Shown here: in pieces, positions 22,610 to 36,105 of the stretch | Layout of the letters: each line of letters opens with the position of its first letter | Position numbering within the stretch: position 1 is the first letter of the stretch | Origin: Apricaphanius iberus | Taxonomy: Eukaryota; Chordata; Actinopteri; Cyprinodontiformes; Aphaniidae | Length of the DNA stretch: 64,000 nucleotides | Reading direction: 5' to 3' | NCBI GenBank assembly: GCA_028564705.1 | Contig: JAPXFQ010002813.1 | Coordinates: forward strand, 310,001-374,000 | Translations under genes and position numbers: made by a program | Notes under the pieces: model-generated | What the model saw: the letters and a program-made list of their open reading frames with translations, nothing else | Databases searched by the model: none | Told to the model about the DNA's origin: nothing

Positions 22610-25079
22610 ATGCAAAGATCTTGCCATGAGCAATATAACAAAAGCTGAATGGAATCATATCCAGAGGGAAAACTGTAGTATTCAGAGGTGATGTTGGTCG
22701 ACAGCTAAACCTTATTGCCAGAGGCATCAACAAGGATTGGGATGATCAGTATCAAAGTATTAGGGCAACACTCTGTATTTGGGCAGTTTCAAGTTATGTT
22801 GCAGATTTAAGATTCATTTTGCCACAAGGGATGATGAAATAATTATGATCGTTTCTATGAGGAGCACAAAGTGATGCCTGCCTGGAAGAGTAGAACCAGA
22901 TGTTATATGTCATATTAAAACAAATAGTTTTATTGTCAGACATAATAATACTTATCTGACCACCCTGCTTTTATTTCTTTATTTTAAAATCTAAAACTGA
23001 AAATAAAATGCTGGTTATTTAAAAATCCAACTTATTTCCTATAGTAAACAAATTATAAATAGTCTTTTTTTTTAAACTATCCTAAAACATTTGCAGCTCT
23101 AAATGTACTTTATTTAGCTGGATTGATGGCAAAATGACTCCATGGATTGCAGACCAGTGGTCATGAGTATATAGTAAAATATAACTTTAAACACATCACT
23201 ACACCTGGGAAGATATATATACATTATTTTAGCATCAATCAAAAAATGTTTTGTGGGAAAAGCAATACAATGATGTTTTGGCATTTTATTTTAAAACCTT
23301 TGTATTAATATCATATTCATCGAATTTTCTATCATAGTGTTTTTAAACAGTTTTCATCATGAAATTCTCCCATGGACAATGCCTGTTGTCAGTTATTGAG
23401 AATAACGTTTGGGCCTGAATTAGAGATGTATATCTCTATTAGAAGTACTTTATTGCAACAGCAACCAATGTTACTTAATACTTTAACGTATTACATTTTT
23501 AACCTTTTTTGACCTCTCATAAGATTCCCAAAATTTAAAGAGTGCAAGATTGTTGCTCATTTAAACCTTTGCTCTTTGTAATTTCAAATTGGGTTAAATG
23601 GAGAAAGGATATTCCCGCATAAATGCATAGGGTCCGTGAATATTTTATGTGCTGCCTCCTACCCTATAATATATTTTTTTCTTCTACATTTTGCTTTTGT
23701 TCAGCTGCACAGTAAGGAACTTGCTTACCAAACATTGTGTTTGTCAACTGTAATACCTCTGATGTAGATTTGTGCTGTTTACACCTGTTAGTACATGTGG
23801 CACAACAAATAAGTGAGACATTGGAACTGTTAAAAAAAGTTTTTTTGTTGTGTTAGGAAACAATCTAATAAAGCCTGTATTTGATCAAAGAGACTATTTA
23901 CGGAGGTGATGGTCTTTATTTCATCATGCTGTTCAGCTGTAGCCAGAACAACCTCAGGGGGTTTAAATAGAGGTCATAAACTCTGATGCGGCTGTTTGAG
24001 CATATTGAACTCTAACTGGCCTCTGTCTTACAAGCACACATGTTCACTCCTGAGGCCATTTCCATGAACAGAATTGGAATATAGAAACTATTGATTTCAC
24101 ACTGTGTTTAATGTGATTGCCTTAATGCTTCTCAGGTTTATTTGGTTCCCCTACGGGCTTTTATTTTTGTTTGGTTTTCTCATCCTTACATGATGTCTTT
24201 CGTCAAATCCTGTGAATATTACAGTTGGTGTTGGATTAAACAAATGATATTACATCCAGCATAGCTATTTACAAAAATGATGGATGGGGATGTGTAATTC
24301 AGCCTTTGTTGAAAGACAAAAAAAAGTAGTTAAACAACATTTACCGAGAAATAAACATTTAGTTTTCATGTCACATCAATCTGACTTATTCAATCTTGGC
24401 AGAGAAAAAGTATTGAGTGACTTGTTTCAGTAGATGTGGCACACCTAGCCAGCTGATTAAATTGAGGTGTTGGTGTTTATTGTACGGATTCAGCTGCCAC
24501 TGCATTAGATGCAAGTTGGTTATTGACAGCTTGACTCTGGCTCAGCAGTTCTTTTGGCCCTGATCCAAGTCCATGAAATTGACACATCGGCTGGTGAGTT
24601 TTTTGATTAACTTTCTTGATATGTTAGAGTGTGTGTGGCTGGCATCACACGCTGTTGATGTCCTTTGAAGCTACTAGGTGAAAACAGAATTGTTTTAGGG
24701 AGCCAAGATTTATTGGTTATTCACCCAGACATCTGAAGCTTAGTTAATCAGTTGAGAGGATTTCAACTAATTTTTGAGTCACAAAAAAGTTGCTTCAGAA
24801 TGAGTGAAATAGTCAGGATGACTATAAGATAATATATAACACTTCTACAATTTTTGATGAGGCCACCAGTTCTTCTTTAATCTTAGAGTTGTATTCATAA
24901 ATCACAATAAAGCATAGACAAAAAGGCGTAGATTTTAGAAAGTAATGATGGGAAATCCCTAAAACTTTTCAGCATAACATCCTCACTTTTTAAAGTGAAG
25001 CTATCAGAAAGTTTTTTAGTGACTGGACTTTTCTCTGACTGTATATTGCAAAGACAAATGTATTACTGCTTTCCACCAA
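22610..25079. other. Intronic DNA, nothing recognised
   Basis: 2.5 kb of AT-rich DNA without a supported feature. Confidence 0.45.
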
Positions 25080-25960
25080 TGACAAGGTCCAGAAAAAATT
25101 CAGCCATAATCTATGTTTATCCGTCAATTTTTAAATTCTACGCTAGTGAGGTGCCCATGGTGGGGGCAGTGTGGGGAAGGGGTTGTGGGGAAGGGGTTGT
25201 GGGGAGGGGGTTGGAGGATCTGGTGCAAATCTCTAACAGTCTTCAGAAAAGATTTTACCTATGCATTAGTATTTTTTTTCAGTCCAAACTAACTGAATAG
25301 AGAACTACATATTCAAGTAAAATTGAACAATTGCACTGCTATCGGCTGCAGTTCAAATAGTGGTAATCAAATAGTGGGTTTCCTGCTGAGGTTATTGTCA
25401 TGTGTTTTTGGATTTTTTCCTCAGTAAGATGACTTCTCATGGGGGTTTAGATGTTATTCTTGAGGTCTAATACACACTCCGCTGCTGCATTGAAGACCGG
25501 AATTAAGTGCAGTTTCAGCCAAAGTTTTAAAACAAGCAAACATTTCTCCAATAAAACCGATCAGAAGTCTAAAATATCTCTGAACGAACCATTTTTTGAT
25601 CTGTAAACTATGCTTTAGCGGCAGGACAGCCCACAGGAGGAAAGCAGCAGAAGGTGCAGGTGTTTTGCACATGTCAGTCTCTTTTGAGGGCATATAACCA
25701 GAAACTATGGCCAACATCATGCTCTAAAGCCTCAGTAGCTTTTCAATGTGTCATCAGCTCCCTGTCAGGGAGATGCATTGAATATAGTGTCTGAGAATTT
25801 TTCTTTAATTTTATGTGACTTGATTTATTTACCTACATTTGCATTAAGTGATCAGTGGTGTGAATACTAATCAGTAAAAATGACGGACAGCCTTCATATT
25901 TTTCCATCACCTTTCTAAAAAACTTGTAAAATACGGAAAATATTCGGTTAACAATACCCC
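25080..25960. mobile_element. Unclassified DNA transposon copy 1
   Basis: Collinear with 29495-30216. Shared blocks include CATGGGGGTTTAGATGTT, CATTTCTCCAAT then AAACCGATCAGAAGTCTAAA, TAAACTATGCTT, and GACAGCCTTCA then TTCTAAAAAA..TGT. The left part contains a G-rich patch (25155-25215). Boundaries of this copy are approximate. Confidence 0.6.
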
Positions 25961-28900
25961 TGATATAGACAAAGAAAAATAATCAACACAAATTGTAATC
26001 TTTAATCAACACAGTTTATAATTTTTGTAGCCAGAAAGCAGGAATCACACTAACCATTTGTGATGAAAAAATCTGAAGCCCGTCCGTCATTTTGACGGAT
26101 TGCAATTCCCACCCCTCACTACTTATATATTTATATGAGTAAATATTTTCCAATTTACTCATAGATTTCAGATAACTGACTCAATCAAAAAAAAAAAGAT
26201 TCCTGTTAGGGCATATCAGCATCATCTCAGACCTGGACACCATACCCAATGCATCTTACTATGCGTGAGCTGACAAGCGCATTGAAGAATTTATAAAGGC
26301 TTTAGAGTATATTTAAGACTGCACTGTACACAGACTGGCAGCGGCAGATTGGTGTAATTTAACTGCTGATGCTAAAAGAGGCCATGTTGCAGGAGACTGT
26401 TAATCACAGTCATGCCAAATTATATTTACTTCAATTAGAATAATGTTCCCTGATTTCAAAACTTTGGCTGAAGTGGGATTTGTAATTCCATTCTCTACTG
26501 TGGAAACAAAGGGCAAATTTAGCCTCCATTACTCAAAAGCGGGTGCCCAATTCAACTCCACGTGCAGGTGAATTTTTTATAACTATAATAAGGACAACAA
26601 TCATAATTATTATTATAATTTTTATAAATATAGGCTATTTTTCTGCTCGCTGTATGATGGTATGATGAAAATTGTCTGTTTAGTTTGTTCAGATTGAATT
26701 GTATTTAAAATGATGGGGAATTAAATACTACTGACTCTGTCATTATTATAATTTAAAATTGAAATAATAAATAGATTATGACAATTTTTTTAATTCATTT
26801 TACCCTATCAGTGATGGACAACAAAATATTCTGGTGTGACCTCTGTGCTGGAGTGTTATTTACTCAAAGCAGTGTGTTTTCATAAACCCATGGATGAGTA
26901 ACAGCACACCAGTGTGTGACAGGGGTATTAAGGAAGAAGTTGTCAACCTACTAATACACGGCATAGCAAGGGTTCATGCCACAGGCATATTAGTACAAGT
27001 TAAAGTAAATGCATGCTGAGCTAACATTTCCCCTTTGAAGTTATGCTTAGAATGTATTGCTTTGTTTATATGAGTGACAGAAAAGCAGTGTAGCAGCTGG
27101 TCTCCACTCATGCCTCAATCCTTATGAAGATGAAGAAGAACTTATTTGAACAAGTTTTGACAAAGTGTGAGATTTTTAATCATACTGCTTGGCTTGGTAG
27201 TAAATGCAAATTTTGTTTTTAAGGAGTTCACAAAGCTTGGAATAAGCAGTTATTCCTGAGTCTTTGCATGTTCATCAACATTCAGACATAGAAGATACAG
27301 TTTTCGCCCGTAATATAGTATCGATCCTCACTTCCCTCTGTTTCAAACAGATGACATCTCAGTTTACAAAAGCATAATATATTTTCAGGGTTTTATGACT
27401 TCACCAACCTACAGCTGGCTTGCTGTAAGAGCTATGATGGTGGTTGAACCCTTCCTTCTGACACCAGTCTGTCACACAGACAGTACTGTACTCACACAGT
27501 GCACTTTGTTAAAAGATAGTAGGATGCCATTAACTCTATGTGAGGAGACATTAATGTTATTGACAGAGAAGAGAGAACCGAGAGGTCAAATAAGTCATTT
27601 GCAGCATTGCGCTGCAACAGTCACACCTCTGCACTTATAACTCCCCCACGTCTAAATCCCTCTCCAAAAAGTACGTCTTTAATTAAATCCCGCCACCCGA
27701 CACGGTCACAGACTCGGACTTTGCACAAAAACTACTCGAGGATTAATTTGCTCTACCCGAACATGCAGGCTTGATTAGTATTAATCCTTATCTCAAAAAA
27801 GGACAGCTTCTCAATTGTGTTTTTTCCGTGCCTGGCTAATTTCATGAAGAGCGTAATTACAGCATTTTCAATTTCAGAGTTATGAGGCAGACTTTCTATC
27901 TCTGCACCGCAGCTGAAAGGGCTGCATGTGTGTGGGTGGGTGGGTGGGGGGAATTCATGTATTCTAGAGTGCTTGTGGATGGGTAATTGTGTTTTCAGGA
28001 GCAAAATGAGAGGGAGAATTAGCAGGTTATGGGGGTGACGAACACAAGAGATAATTTGATGCCAAAGCCGAATTGGAAAAAGTAGCTGAAATTACAACAG
28101 CTGCATAATCCTCATAGTTGAGCATTATTCCTGTGCAAATGGGGTTGATTTACTAACAACGGTGAGGGAACATGTGAGTGAACACATTTCAGTTCCTTCA
28201 GATGGGTGTTTTGTGTATAATTTCCTCACTGACAGTATGATATCCAGTAATCTGATTTACTTTCTGTCTATCTGCTGTGTGGGCTCCAACAGTTGGAGGA
28301 TGAAAGGCACGTTGGCTCTGACAAGAGCTGCCAAACTGGCAAAGGTTCAGTAAATCTGAGTGTGTGCTCAAGCCCGTGCTTTGGTCACTCTCCAGTGCTG
28401 AGATTGCAGCTGGCCCTAGGCAGTGGCAGTCTCGTTCTTCTCGGGACTTCTTTTCATCTGTCTCCATATCTTCCTCCTCTTTTAGAGTCTGTCACTCTTG
28501 CATTGACTGATATCTCCACCTTACCGCTTGTTCACTCAACATCTGCAGTGCATGTTTCTATGCCTATGTAAGAAAACCTTTTTCCCCCCATCAATGCAGC
28601 TTGTGCATATCCATTCAGACACAATAAGCTCATCAACAACGTTATGTCAGCTTTGATAAAACCGTGAAGCCCAAGGCAATGCAAATGGCACACAATATTC
28701 TGACACACTACTCCGGCTTAGCAAACACTTTCCTTTGCTGCCAGCAAAGTAGCTGTGCCTTCACTGAATTTACTGATAATGAGTTGTCCTCAAACATTTT
28801 ATTTTGCTGATAAGTGCCATAATACCAAAAGGTTTTTAAAACTGTATGACTTCTATTTCCAAACAGGATTGTAGCTCAGGTACTATCAACCTTCGCTTGG

Positions 28901-29301
28901 CCTTATAGACAGCCATTCATTTGGACTTGATTAAATGAAAAAAGGCACTCGTCCAAGGTGAGACTTTGCAACTATAGCAACAGAAGGTGCAGAGAGGAAT
29001 GATACACATAAAACCTTTGTGGAAGAGTCAGATAGGTTGGATTGATTACTTCACTGTGAAGGACATACTTCATGTCATCTTTCAGATTGAAGAATGTCAA
29101 GATAAAAACAATGAAAATGTCATGTCTTCTGCTAGGAAGTGAAATTACTCAAATTTAAAGTCAAAATTAGAAAAAAAACATAGCAGATTCCCATTGATGT
29201 ATCACAAAAGAAGAAAACAACAAAAAAAGGAACCTGAAATGGGAACCCCTTCTAAGACAACCCTGTTTCCTTCTTTAATGAAGGAATTTAGCAGTCAGTT
29301 A
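25961..29301. other. Intronic DNA, nothing recognised
   Basis: 3.3 kb without a supported gene. 26040-26110 may be a further part of the element at 25.1-26.0 kb. A (TGGG)n-like tract lies at 27930-27950. Short open frames at 28162-28571 are not supported. Confidence 0.4.
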
Positions 29302-29309
29302 ATTCTAAT

Positions 29310-29439
29310 CCATCCATCCATCCATTTTCTGAACCGCTTATTCCTCAAGGGGTCGCGGGGGGGCTGGTGCCTCTCTCCAGCTGTCAGCGGGCGAGAGGCG
29401 GGGTACACCCTGGACAGGTCGCCAGTCCATCACAGGTTC
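29310..29439 (-). mobile_element. 5'-truncated tRNA-derived SINE
   Basis: Minus-strand 3' part of the L2-tailed SINE: (ATCC)n tail at 29310-29325, then CTGAACCGCTTATTCCTCAA and GGGTACACCCTGGACAGG. Perfect 8-bp target duplication ATTCTAAT at 29302-29309 and 29440-29447. Confidence 0.88.
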
Positions 29440-29494
29440 ATTCTAATAAAACACATTTGATCATCTGAACATAATAAACCATATATTTATCAGA

Positions 29495-30216
29495 GGTCAC
29501 GCTAGATATGTTTTTTTTTATATAATGCAATTTTATGTTTCAATTTTTTTATTCTATGGGGGGGGGGTGCTAGTGCCTATCTGGCAGTCATCCCACTAAT
29601 TACTACCTATTCACTTTAAATAATATTCAATCCAAACAAGCTGAACAGAAAACTACTTATAGTGAAATTAAACAATTGCACTGTTAATACACCTGCTGTG
29701 GGTCCTGCTCCACATCGGACGTGCCCGTTCGTGTTAAATCAAATGATTGGATTGCTGCAAAGGTTGTTGTCATGAGGTTTTGGATTTCTTCCTCGGACAG
29801 ACCATGGGGGTTTAGATGTTGTTCTGGAGGCTGAATCCATGCTTCACTGCTGCACTGGAGACGGGAATTAAGCACCACTTTAGCCAAAGACTTAAAATGA
29901 GGAAACATTTCTCCAATTAAACCGATCAGAAGTCTAAAAGACTCTGAACGAACAGTTTCCTGAACCGTAAACTATGCTTCAGTGGCAGAAAAGTCTGCAG
30001 GTGGAAAACAGCAGCAGGCACCGGTGTTTGGCACTGGTGTTTGGCACACATCGTAGCGCGTCTAACCAGCGTCAAAGGAAGTTGTGCTCCGAATTTACAA
30101 GAAGTGACCAAAAGTGGGAATACGAATCTTTAAAATTGACAGACAGCCTTCAGACTTTTCTGTCACCATTCTAAAAAAACTGTCAAATATGGAAAATCTT
30201 CAGCTAATGTGACCCC
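29495..30216. mobile_element. Unclassified DNA transposon copy 2
   Basis: Ends form imperfect inverted repeats: left GAGGTCACGCTAGATAT and right ATCTTCAGCTAATGTGACCC, i.e. GGGTCACATTAGC when reversed. The interior aligns to 25080-25960. No transposase frame. Superfamily not assigned. Confidence 0.6.
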
Positions 30217-30269
30217 GGAACTTATATAAAAATTTTCATTATTACTTTTATTTAGTTTCTGTCTGCTGC

Positions 30270-30425
30270 ACCAGGGCAGCTGTGCCTACAACCGTAGCTG
30301 GCTTCCATCAGTGTGTGAATATGAGAGTGAATGAATAATGGACTTATAAAGCCTTTTTGGTGTCTTGAAAAGTGCTATATAAATACAATCCATTATTATT
30401 ATTATTGTTATTACTAATAATAATA
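30270..30425 (+). mobile_element. SINE or LINE 3' end with ATT microsatellite
   Basis: GTGTGTGAATATGAGAGTGA, then CTTGAAAAGTGCTATATAAA and ACAATCCATT followed by (ATT)n. This is the usual tail of RTE-linked fish retroposons. Confidence 0.65.
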
Positions 30426-31598
30426 CAAATAATTTGTTATTATTTAAGTTGAAATGCTCTTTGTTTTTATATTAGACTTGGATCTGTTTTTCAACTCTTC
30501 TTCATTTTTTGTGTATTACCAATAGAAGTATCGGATTGGGACTTGGTCTTGGTAGATACTCAAGATCAAATGACTCAGAATTGAGGGCAAGAAAATCTGA
30601 TTGGTAAATCCCATTTATGATTACTATAAAACCTGGAGTTTTGTCATGATTGCACACTCAAGACCATACTGAACTGTGTTTCCTTCAGACCAATACAGAA
30701 AGATGTCAGCAATGAACTTGCTAGGAAAATATTTCAGTTTTCTATTCTCCCACTGAATTCATTAGATACTGCATTGATCTGAAAACAGATGTCTACCATT
30801 CCTTTTCAAATATAGTAGTTTGGATAATAAATGCTCCAATTCATCACAGGGTAAGGTGAAGAAAGACAATGTGGTAGCACATCTCAGAACAATAGTTTTG
30901 ATAACTAAACCAGAACATTTTTTTTCTCATTTCATTCCCTTCCATGCTTAGCTTGTGATTTGTTCTGTTTGTCATTTTTTTTATTGCCTCCTGCTTTTAT
31001 GTAAAGCACTTTAGGAGTTTTTCCATTGGCGAAGAAGCGGAGATGTTGCAAGAGTAACCAGTCCTTAGACATTTCTTTAAAAGACCCAGTTTGCTTTGTC
31101 TCAACGTCATCTAACATGCCCACGTGTTGAACAGAGCCAGAGCTTACCAACAAATTAGTTCATCATACCCTTTAAATGCTTCTATTATGCTTTCACACTT
31201 TTCCGGATTATCAAAGATGTGAACAGAACATGCTCTTGCATGCTCTGTCAACAGCCGATTAAAAGGTTCAGAGAGCAGTAACTAATTTGCAGAGAAAGGT
31301 AAATGACCAGCATCAACATATCATCTTTTTACCTATATTATGTAACCCTCTTTATCACTAGCTATATTGGTTTCCGATTTAACAACAGATCTAGAAACCT
31401 AATCCGGTTGCTGACAGTCAAGTTTTATTAGATGCTGGTATGGCGAGTATCAATGTGGAGCTCCCATCCTCCTCGAGGCCATGTTTTTAAAAGCTTCCAG
31501 TGTTGAAAAACATTATTCTAACCCACAGAATAAACATTCACTTTGGCTGCAAAGCATTGCAGTTTTGTCTCCTGTTTACCACATCAAAATACACATGT
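30426..31598. other. Intronic DNA, nothing recognised
   Basis: No supported gene, RNA or repeat. Confidence 0.45.
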
Positions 31599-31730
31599 AT
31601 ATATATTTATATATATATATATATATACGTATATATATATACCTGTGATGGTATATACCTCTCGCCCGTTGACAGCTGAAGATAGACACCAGCCCCCCCG
31701 CGACACCTGGAGGACTAAGCGGTTCAGAAA

Positions 31731-31776
<46 letters not shown>
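31599..31776. repeat. Two (TA)n tracts around a SINE fragment
   Basis: TA repeats at about 31599-31641 and 31733-31776. Between them, 31642-31732 is the plus-strand 3' part of the L2-tailed SINE (CTCTCGCCCGTTGACAGCTG to CTAAGCGGTTCAGAAAATG). The target duplication is probably hidden in the TA repeats. Confidence 0.85.
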
Positions 31777-31778
<2 letters not shown>

Positions 31779-32223
31779 GCCAAATTGAGTTAAAATAAAT
31801 CAAATTACTCACTTACTTACGTGTGCTGCTAAAATTAGTGCGACTGAGCATCAGCTGCTGAAGAACTACAGGCTTTAGATTGCCCATCAATTCTGTGAAT
31901 CATAACACCTAATATTAGCTTTCACATAACACTACAACAGCTGATTTTAGATGGACAAACGGTCAGGTACAAACAGTGTCATGTTTGTTTTAGCAATTTA
32001 TTGGTGTGCAGCACTTCAGACACACATTACTACGTCTGCTACAAGAGGAAGAAAATCTCAACTCTATGAATGAATAACACTGTAGGCATATAAACTTACC
32101 CAATCTGTGGCATTCATGTCCTCCTCCAATGACGACTCAGCTTTAGAAATACTGGTTTTGTTTGTAAAAAAAAAATTTCTACCACTTGGATGTTGACGAG
32201 AAAGCTCGAAAGCACTGGGTCTG
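31777..32223. other. Intronic DNA, nothing recognised
   Basis: No supported feature. Confidence 0.45.
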
Positions 32224-32233
32224 ACCAGGATGG

Positions 32234-32465
32234 GGGACTTTGGCTCAGTAGGTTGAGTAGTTGTCTTGCAATTGGAGGGTTGTAGGTTCAATTCCAGCTT
32301 CCTCCAGTCACATGTCGTTGTGCCCCTGGGCAAGGCAACCCCAAACTGCCTACCGATAATTGTATCGTGTATGAAGGTGTGCGCGTGGGTGAAATGTGGC
32401 TCCAGTGTAAAGCGCTTTGAGCGGTCAACATGACTAGAAAAGCGCTATATAAATTCAGTCCATTT
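32234..32465 (+). mobile_element. tRNA-derived SINE (RTE-like tail)
   Basis: Head GGCTCAGTAGGTTGAGTAG and B box GGTTCAATTCC, body TCCTCCAGTCACATGTCGTT, tail AAGCGCTATATAAATTCAGT. Perfect 10-bp target duplication ACCAGGATGG (32224-32233 and 32466-32475). Confidence 0.93.
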
Positions 32466-32475
32466 ACCAGGATGG

Positions 32476-34425
32476 ACCAACATTGCTAATTGCTTGTCTC
32501 CATTGTTTTAAATCAAAATGTCAGTTGTTTGTTTCTCCTCACTTTGTAATTTCAATCGACATCTAAAATACCAGTCTAGCCCAGCTTTTAGTTGGTGCTC
32601 AGCTTTGAACCGGAAAACAGGTGCTTGGGCAGTGGATACTCCTTACATGTGAGGACATTTATTTGACAGATCAAGCTTATCGCAAATAACTTATGGAACA
32701 AGATGAAAAAATGATAGAAGTATTGTTGTGGAATGTTCTTCTTTTGGCTGTTTGGCTATTTTTACCTACTTCTTTCTGTTTTGGTTTTATCTTTATTTCA
32801 TAAATAATGGCAGTGCATAAACCTTTGTAGACTATACATACATATTTAAATAATTTTAGAACCTTTCTGTAAAGTCTTTTAATTAAAATCTAAGAATTAT
32901 AAGGGTTGTGATTCTTTTTAACCATTTCTACCACATTAGGGGTGCCAGATTATTACCCATTGACTAATAAAGACGCTGGCTTGTTAGTTTTTGCTCATGA
33001 GTTACTTTTAAGCAAAGATGTTCCTCTTTAGCAGTCTGATGTGGCACAGACACATATTTAGGCACCATTTTAGCACCGTAATCAGTGTTTGTGGCTTCTC
33101 TGCCAAGTGCAAGTCACCTGACATCTGTTCCTTCACCTCCACTGGGGCCAACAATTCTACCCTTGTCTCTCCGGCAGCCACCAGCCCTCTTTTCCTTGTT
33201 GCAGGTGGAAGAACACTTGTCACATCGGAAGTAAAATGATAGACATAAAGGGGGTAAAGAATCATGTCAGGTCTTCTGGTTGCCAGAACTGATTGAGTCT
33301 AAAAAAAGGAGGAGGCCCTCTCCATTCGGTCACCTTGACCCCCCTCCCTACCCAAACCCCCATCAGCTAACCCATCTGGTACAATTAAATCATGAGGAGC
33401 ATAACAGGCCACTAAGCCTCGATGGTAGGCGTGAATCATAAGCATATCCTAGGCATATTCATCCTGATGGGAAGCTTCTGCACTACCCATGGTATATTGG
33501 ATTTATTTCTCGCTCCACTGGTGATAGATTTTACATTCGCCTATTTTGTGCAGCAGCACACTATTAAAAGAAGCAGCACAGAGAGACCGCTACATCTTCT
33601 GTCACTCGCCATCTCGTACTGTTTGCTCATTGCCATTTTATGAATATGCCACAGAGCCATGTTTTTCCATAGCCCAGGGGGCCATTTAGCACTGATACAA
33701 CATTGTTCACATAGTATAGCTAGTAAAAAAGTGTGTAAGGGTGGAGGTTAGATGCGCCAGTTCTATACTTTTCTGTTCCAGTTTTGCTACCTCCTCCCTA
33801 TAGCTCCTCTGCAGGCAAATTATCATTTCAGGGGACTTGTTTCTACAGCAGGGGAGAGGAAGGGGGGAGGTTGGGGTTGAGGTGGTGGGGATTATGACAG
33901 GGACAGGATGAAAGGCTTGGAAATAAAGTTGCTCTTATCAGAACTTGCCAGGAGCAAGGCATGCACAAAGCTTCTTGTGAATCCAATTTAGTCCTTGCTG
34001 TTAGTTCAAGTAAAATCAGAGCAATTAGCCATCATAGGTCAGAGTGTGAGCCCGGCTTTTTAAGTAAATTTCTGAAATGCTGTGAGCAGAACCACTAAGC
34101 GATGTCAATTTTCTTAGCAAACAACAAAAAACATGATTAAGCTTCTGCCCAATCTTCGTGAAATAAGTCAAGTTTTAATGCATCTCTGCTAATAAATGTC
34201 AGAAGCTCTTTGCTCCTTTGTTTTCCCATATCAGTTGCTCACATAAAATTTAAAAGGATGACTTGTATGCTCTATTTCTTTATAAGGGCAAATTAAGGTT
34301 GTTTTCTTCAAGTTGTGGTCAATGCTGGTTGAAAGACTAAGTGATCCGAAGGTGAGAAAGAAAACAAGAGGTCCTGTCATGTCATCATAAACAAAATCAG
34401 GACGTTAGTTAGAAAGTAGCTTGTT
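32476..34425. other. Intronic DNA, nothing recognised
   Basis: About 2 kb. 33010-33420 is GC-richer with a pyrimidine tract (CTTGACCCCCCTCCCTACCC) and overlapping frames of 73 and 85 codons on opposite strands, neither recognisable. Possibly conserved noncoding. Confidence 0.4.
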
Positions 34426-34426
34426 A

Positions 34427-34732
34427 TAGCACTGTTGCCTTGCAATAATAAGGTCCTTAGGTTGAATCCCCAACTTTGGACTTTCTGCATGGAGATCCCA
34501 TGTTCTCCCCAACCATTCTTGCTCTCTGGGTACTCAACCTTCTTCCCACAGTCCAAAAACATGACTGTTAGGTTATTTGTTCTGTATGTCTTAATGTTGC
34601 CCCGTGATGGTCTGGTGACCTGTCCAGGGTGTACCCCACCTCTCTCACAATGACTAGAGATAGGTAACCAACCCCCCACCCCCATCCAACGTGACCCTTC
34701 AAGGATAAGGGCCATAGATAATGGATAGATGG
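34427..34732 (+). mobile_element. tRNA-derived SINE (L2-like tail), 5'-truncated and diverged
   Basis: TAGCACTGTTGCCTTGCAAT, then GGACTTTCTGCATGGAGATC, CTGTCCAGGGTGTACCCCAC, tail AATGGATAGATGG. The B box is degraded (GGTTGAATCCC). Confidence 0.85.
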
Positions 34733-35409
34733 TTGAATGAAGTGCGTGGTCTCCTGGTTAGATTTTCTCTGGTTAATCAGGTGTCTTTCCTGAGATTAAA
34801 AATCTGTTTGTTACCTTAGTTAGAGATTGAAAATTTATCTTGGGTCTGAGTGAGTATGTGAATACAGAGCTGTACGATAATGTTTGTAGCTTCTAGTAAT
34901 GGGACTACAGAAGTTGGTTTTGTAGCACATATAACAAACGTTGTAGTGCAAACTCAAACTGTATTTCACAAAACCGACTGTAGTGCATTCCAATACGGAC
35001 ACGCAAAAATGATAGAAATGCATACATTGAACACAAATGAGAAAATTATAATATATTAGCTTTATTTGTATTAGTGTGGCTGTATTTCATACATCGGTGT
35101 GTGCATATACATTGAGAAATGCAATTTAAGTCATAATACAATAAATACAGTATATTACAATAGAATAAACATTTCTCACACTGGAGAAATTCAAGCGTAA
35201 TGGCAGCATAGTGACAGATTCAGACAAAGATAAAAACATAAAATACAAAACAATAGAATTTTGAATAACGATGTACAGTAAGGCCAAAATTACTAAAATA
35301 CTGTAACGTTATTAGAAATAGTACTCTCCAGTTCAAGAAATATTCATGACTATTTGTGCATTAAAGAAGTATTTACAAAAGTGACAGATAAAAACCTGTA
35401 TAAACAACA
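34733..35409. other. Intronic DNA, nothing recognised
   Basis: No supported feature. Confidence 0.45.
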
Positions 35410-35710
35410 GAGGTGTAATAATGGACAACCCTGAGCATCCTCTTTGTGAGTCTATAATACAACAACAGAGTGTTTCCAGCGATCAGCTTTTCTCCCTGTG
35501 CATGCATGCGTTCCCTTCAGGTACTCCCACACTTCCAAAAATGACTGTTAGGTTAATGTGTCTCTTTAAATTATCCTTAAGTATGAGTGTGTGCGCGCAT
35601 GGCTGTTTGTCTAGTGTGTCTCTGTGTTGCCCTGTGATGGACTGGTGGCTGGTCCAGTGTGTACCCCAACTCTCACCCAATGAGGACAGAGGGAGATGGG
35701 CACCAGCACA
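35410..35710 (+). mobile_element. LINE fragment fused to a SINE fragment
   Basis: 35417-35485 matches 8738-8800 of the LINE 3' end (GACAACCCTGAGCATCCTCT, then CAACAGAGTGTTT). From about 35487 the sequence is the L2-tailed SINE from its middle (CTCCCTGTGCATGCATGCGT) to CACCAGCAC. Both parts are incomplete. Confidence 0.7.
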
Positions 35711-36009
35711 TAGCTTTCTGCATATTACACTTCACAGACGTTACCCACTGTAAATTTTGAATTGCTGGAAATTGAATTTGGAGTACGACTACTTACATTG
35801 ATCTAGTAACATTTGGTTATCAAAATAGGATACAGCTACTATGTAGCATTTTCATTCTGTAGATCTTCTGATGTGACTACAGTACATATGTATTAGTGTT
35901 AAAAGTGGGAAGCAACAGAGGCTGCAATTCCGTCTTGTGACGGCTGACGGAATTAGCTAGAAACGTTGAACCCCTGAAACAAAAGGAGTTTCAGAACATC
36001 ATCCATTTT

Positions 36010-36105
36010 GAAAGCCGTGTGGATGCTTCCCTGGTAAGGTGTACCGGACTAATTCCAGCTGCAGGAGACCCAGAGGAGGACCTAAGACCGGCTAGAAAGA
36101 CTAAG
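36010..36105 (+). pseudogene. Short LINE C-terminal fragment
   Basis: GCTGCAGGAGACCCAGAGGA then CTAAGACCGGCTAGAAAGACT corresponds to the GxPRGGDPRGRPRxRWxD-type C-terminal segment of fish non-LTR retrotransposons. Too short to place further. Confidence 0.5.

Noticed and set aside
33008..33265. Overlapping 73- and 85-codon frames
   Set aside because: On opposite strands over the same bases, no known domain, no splice-site context.
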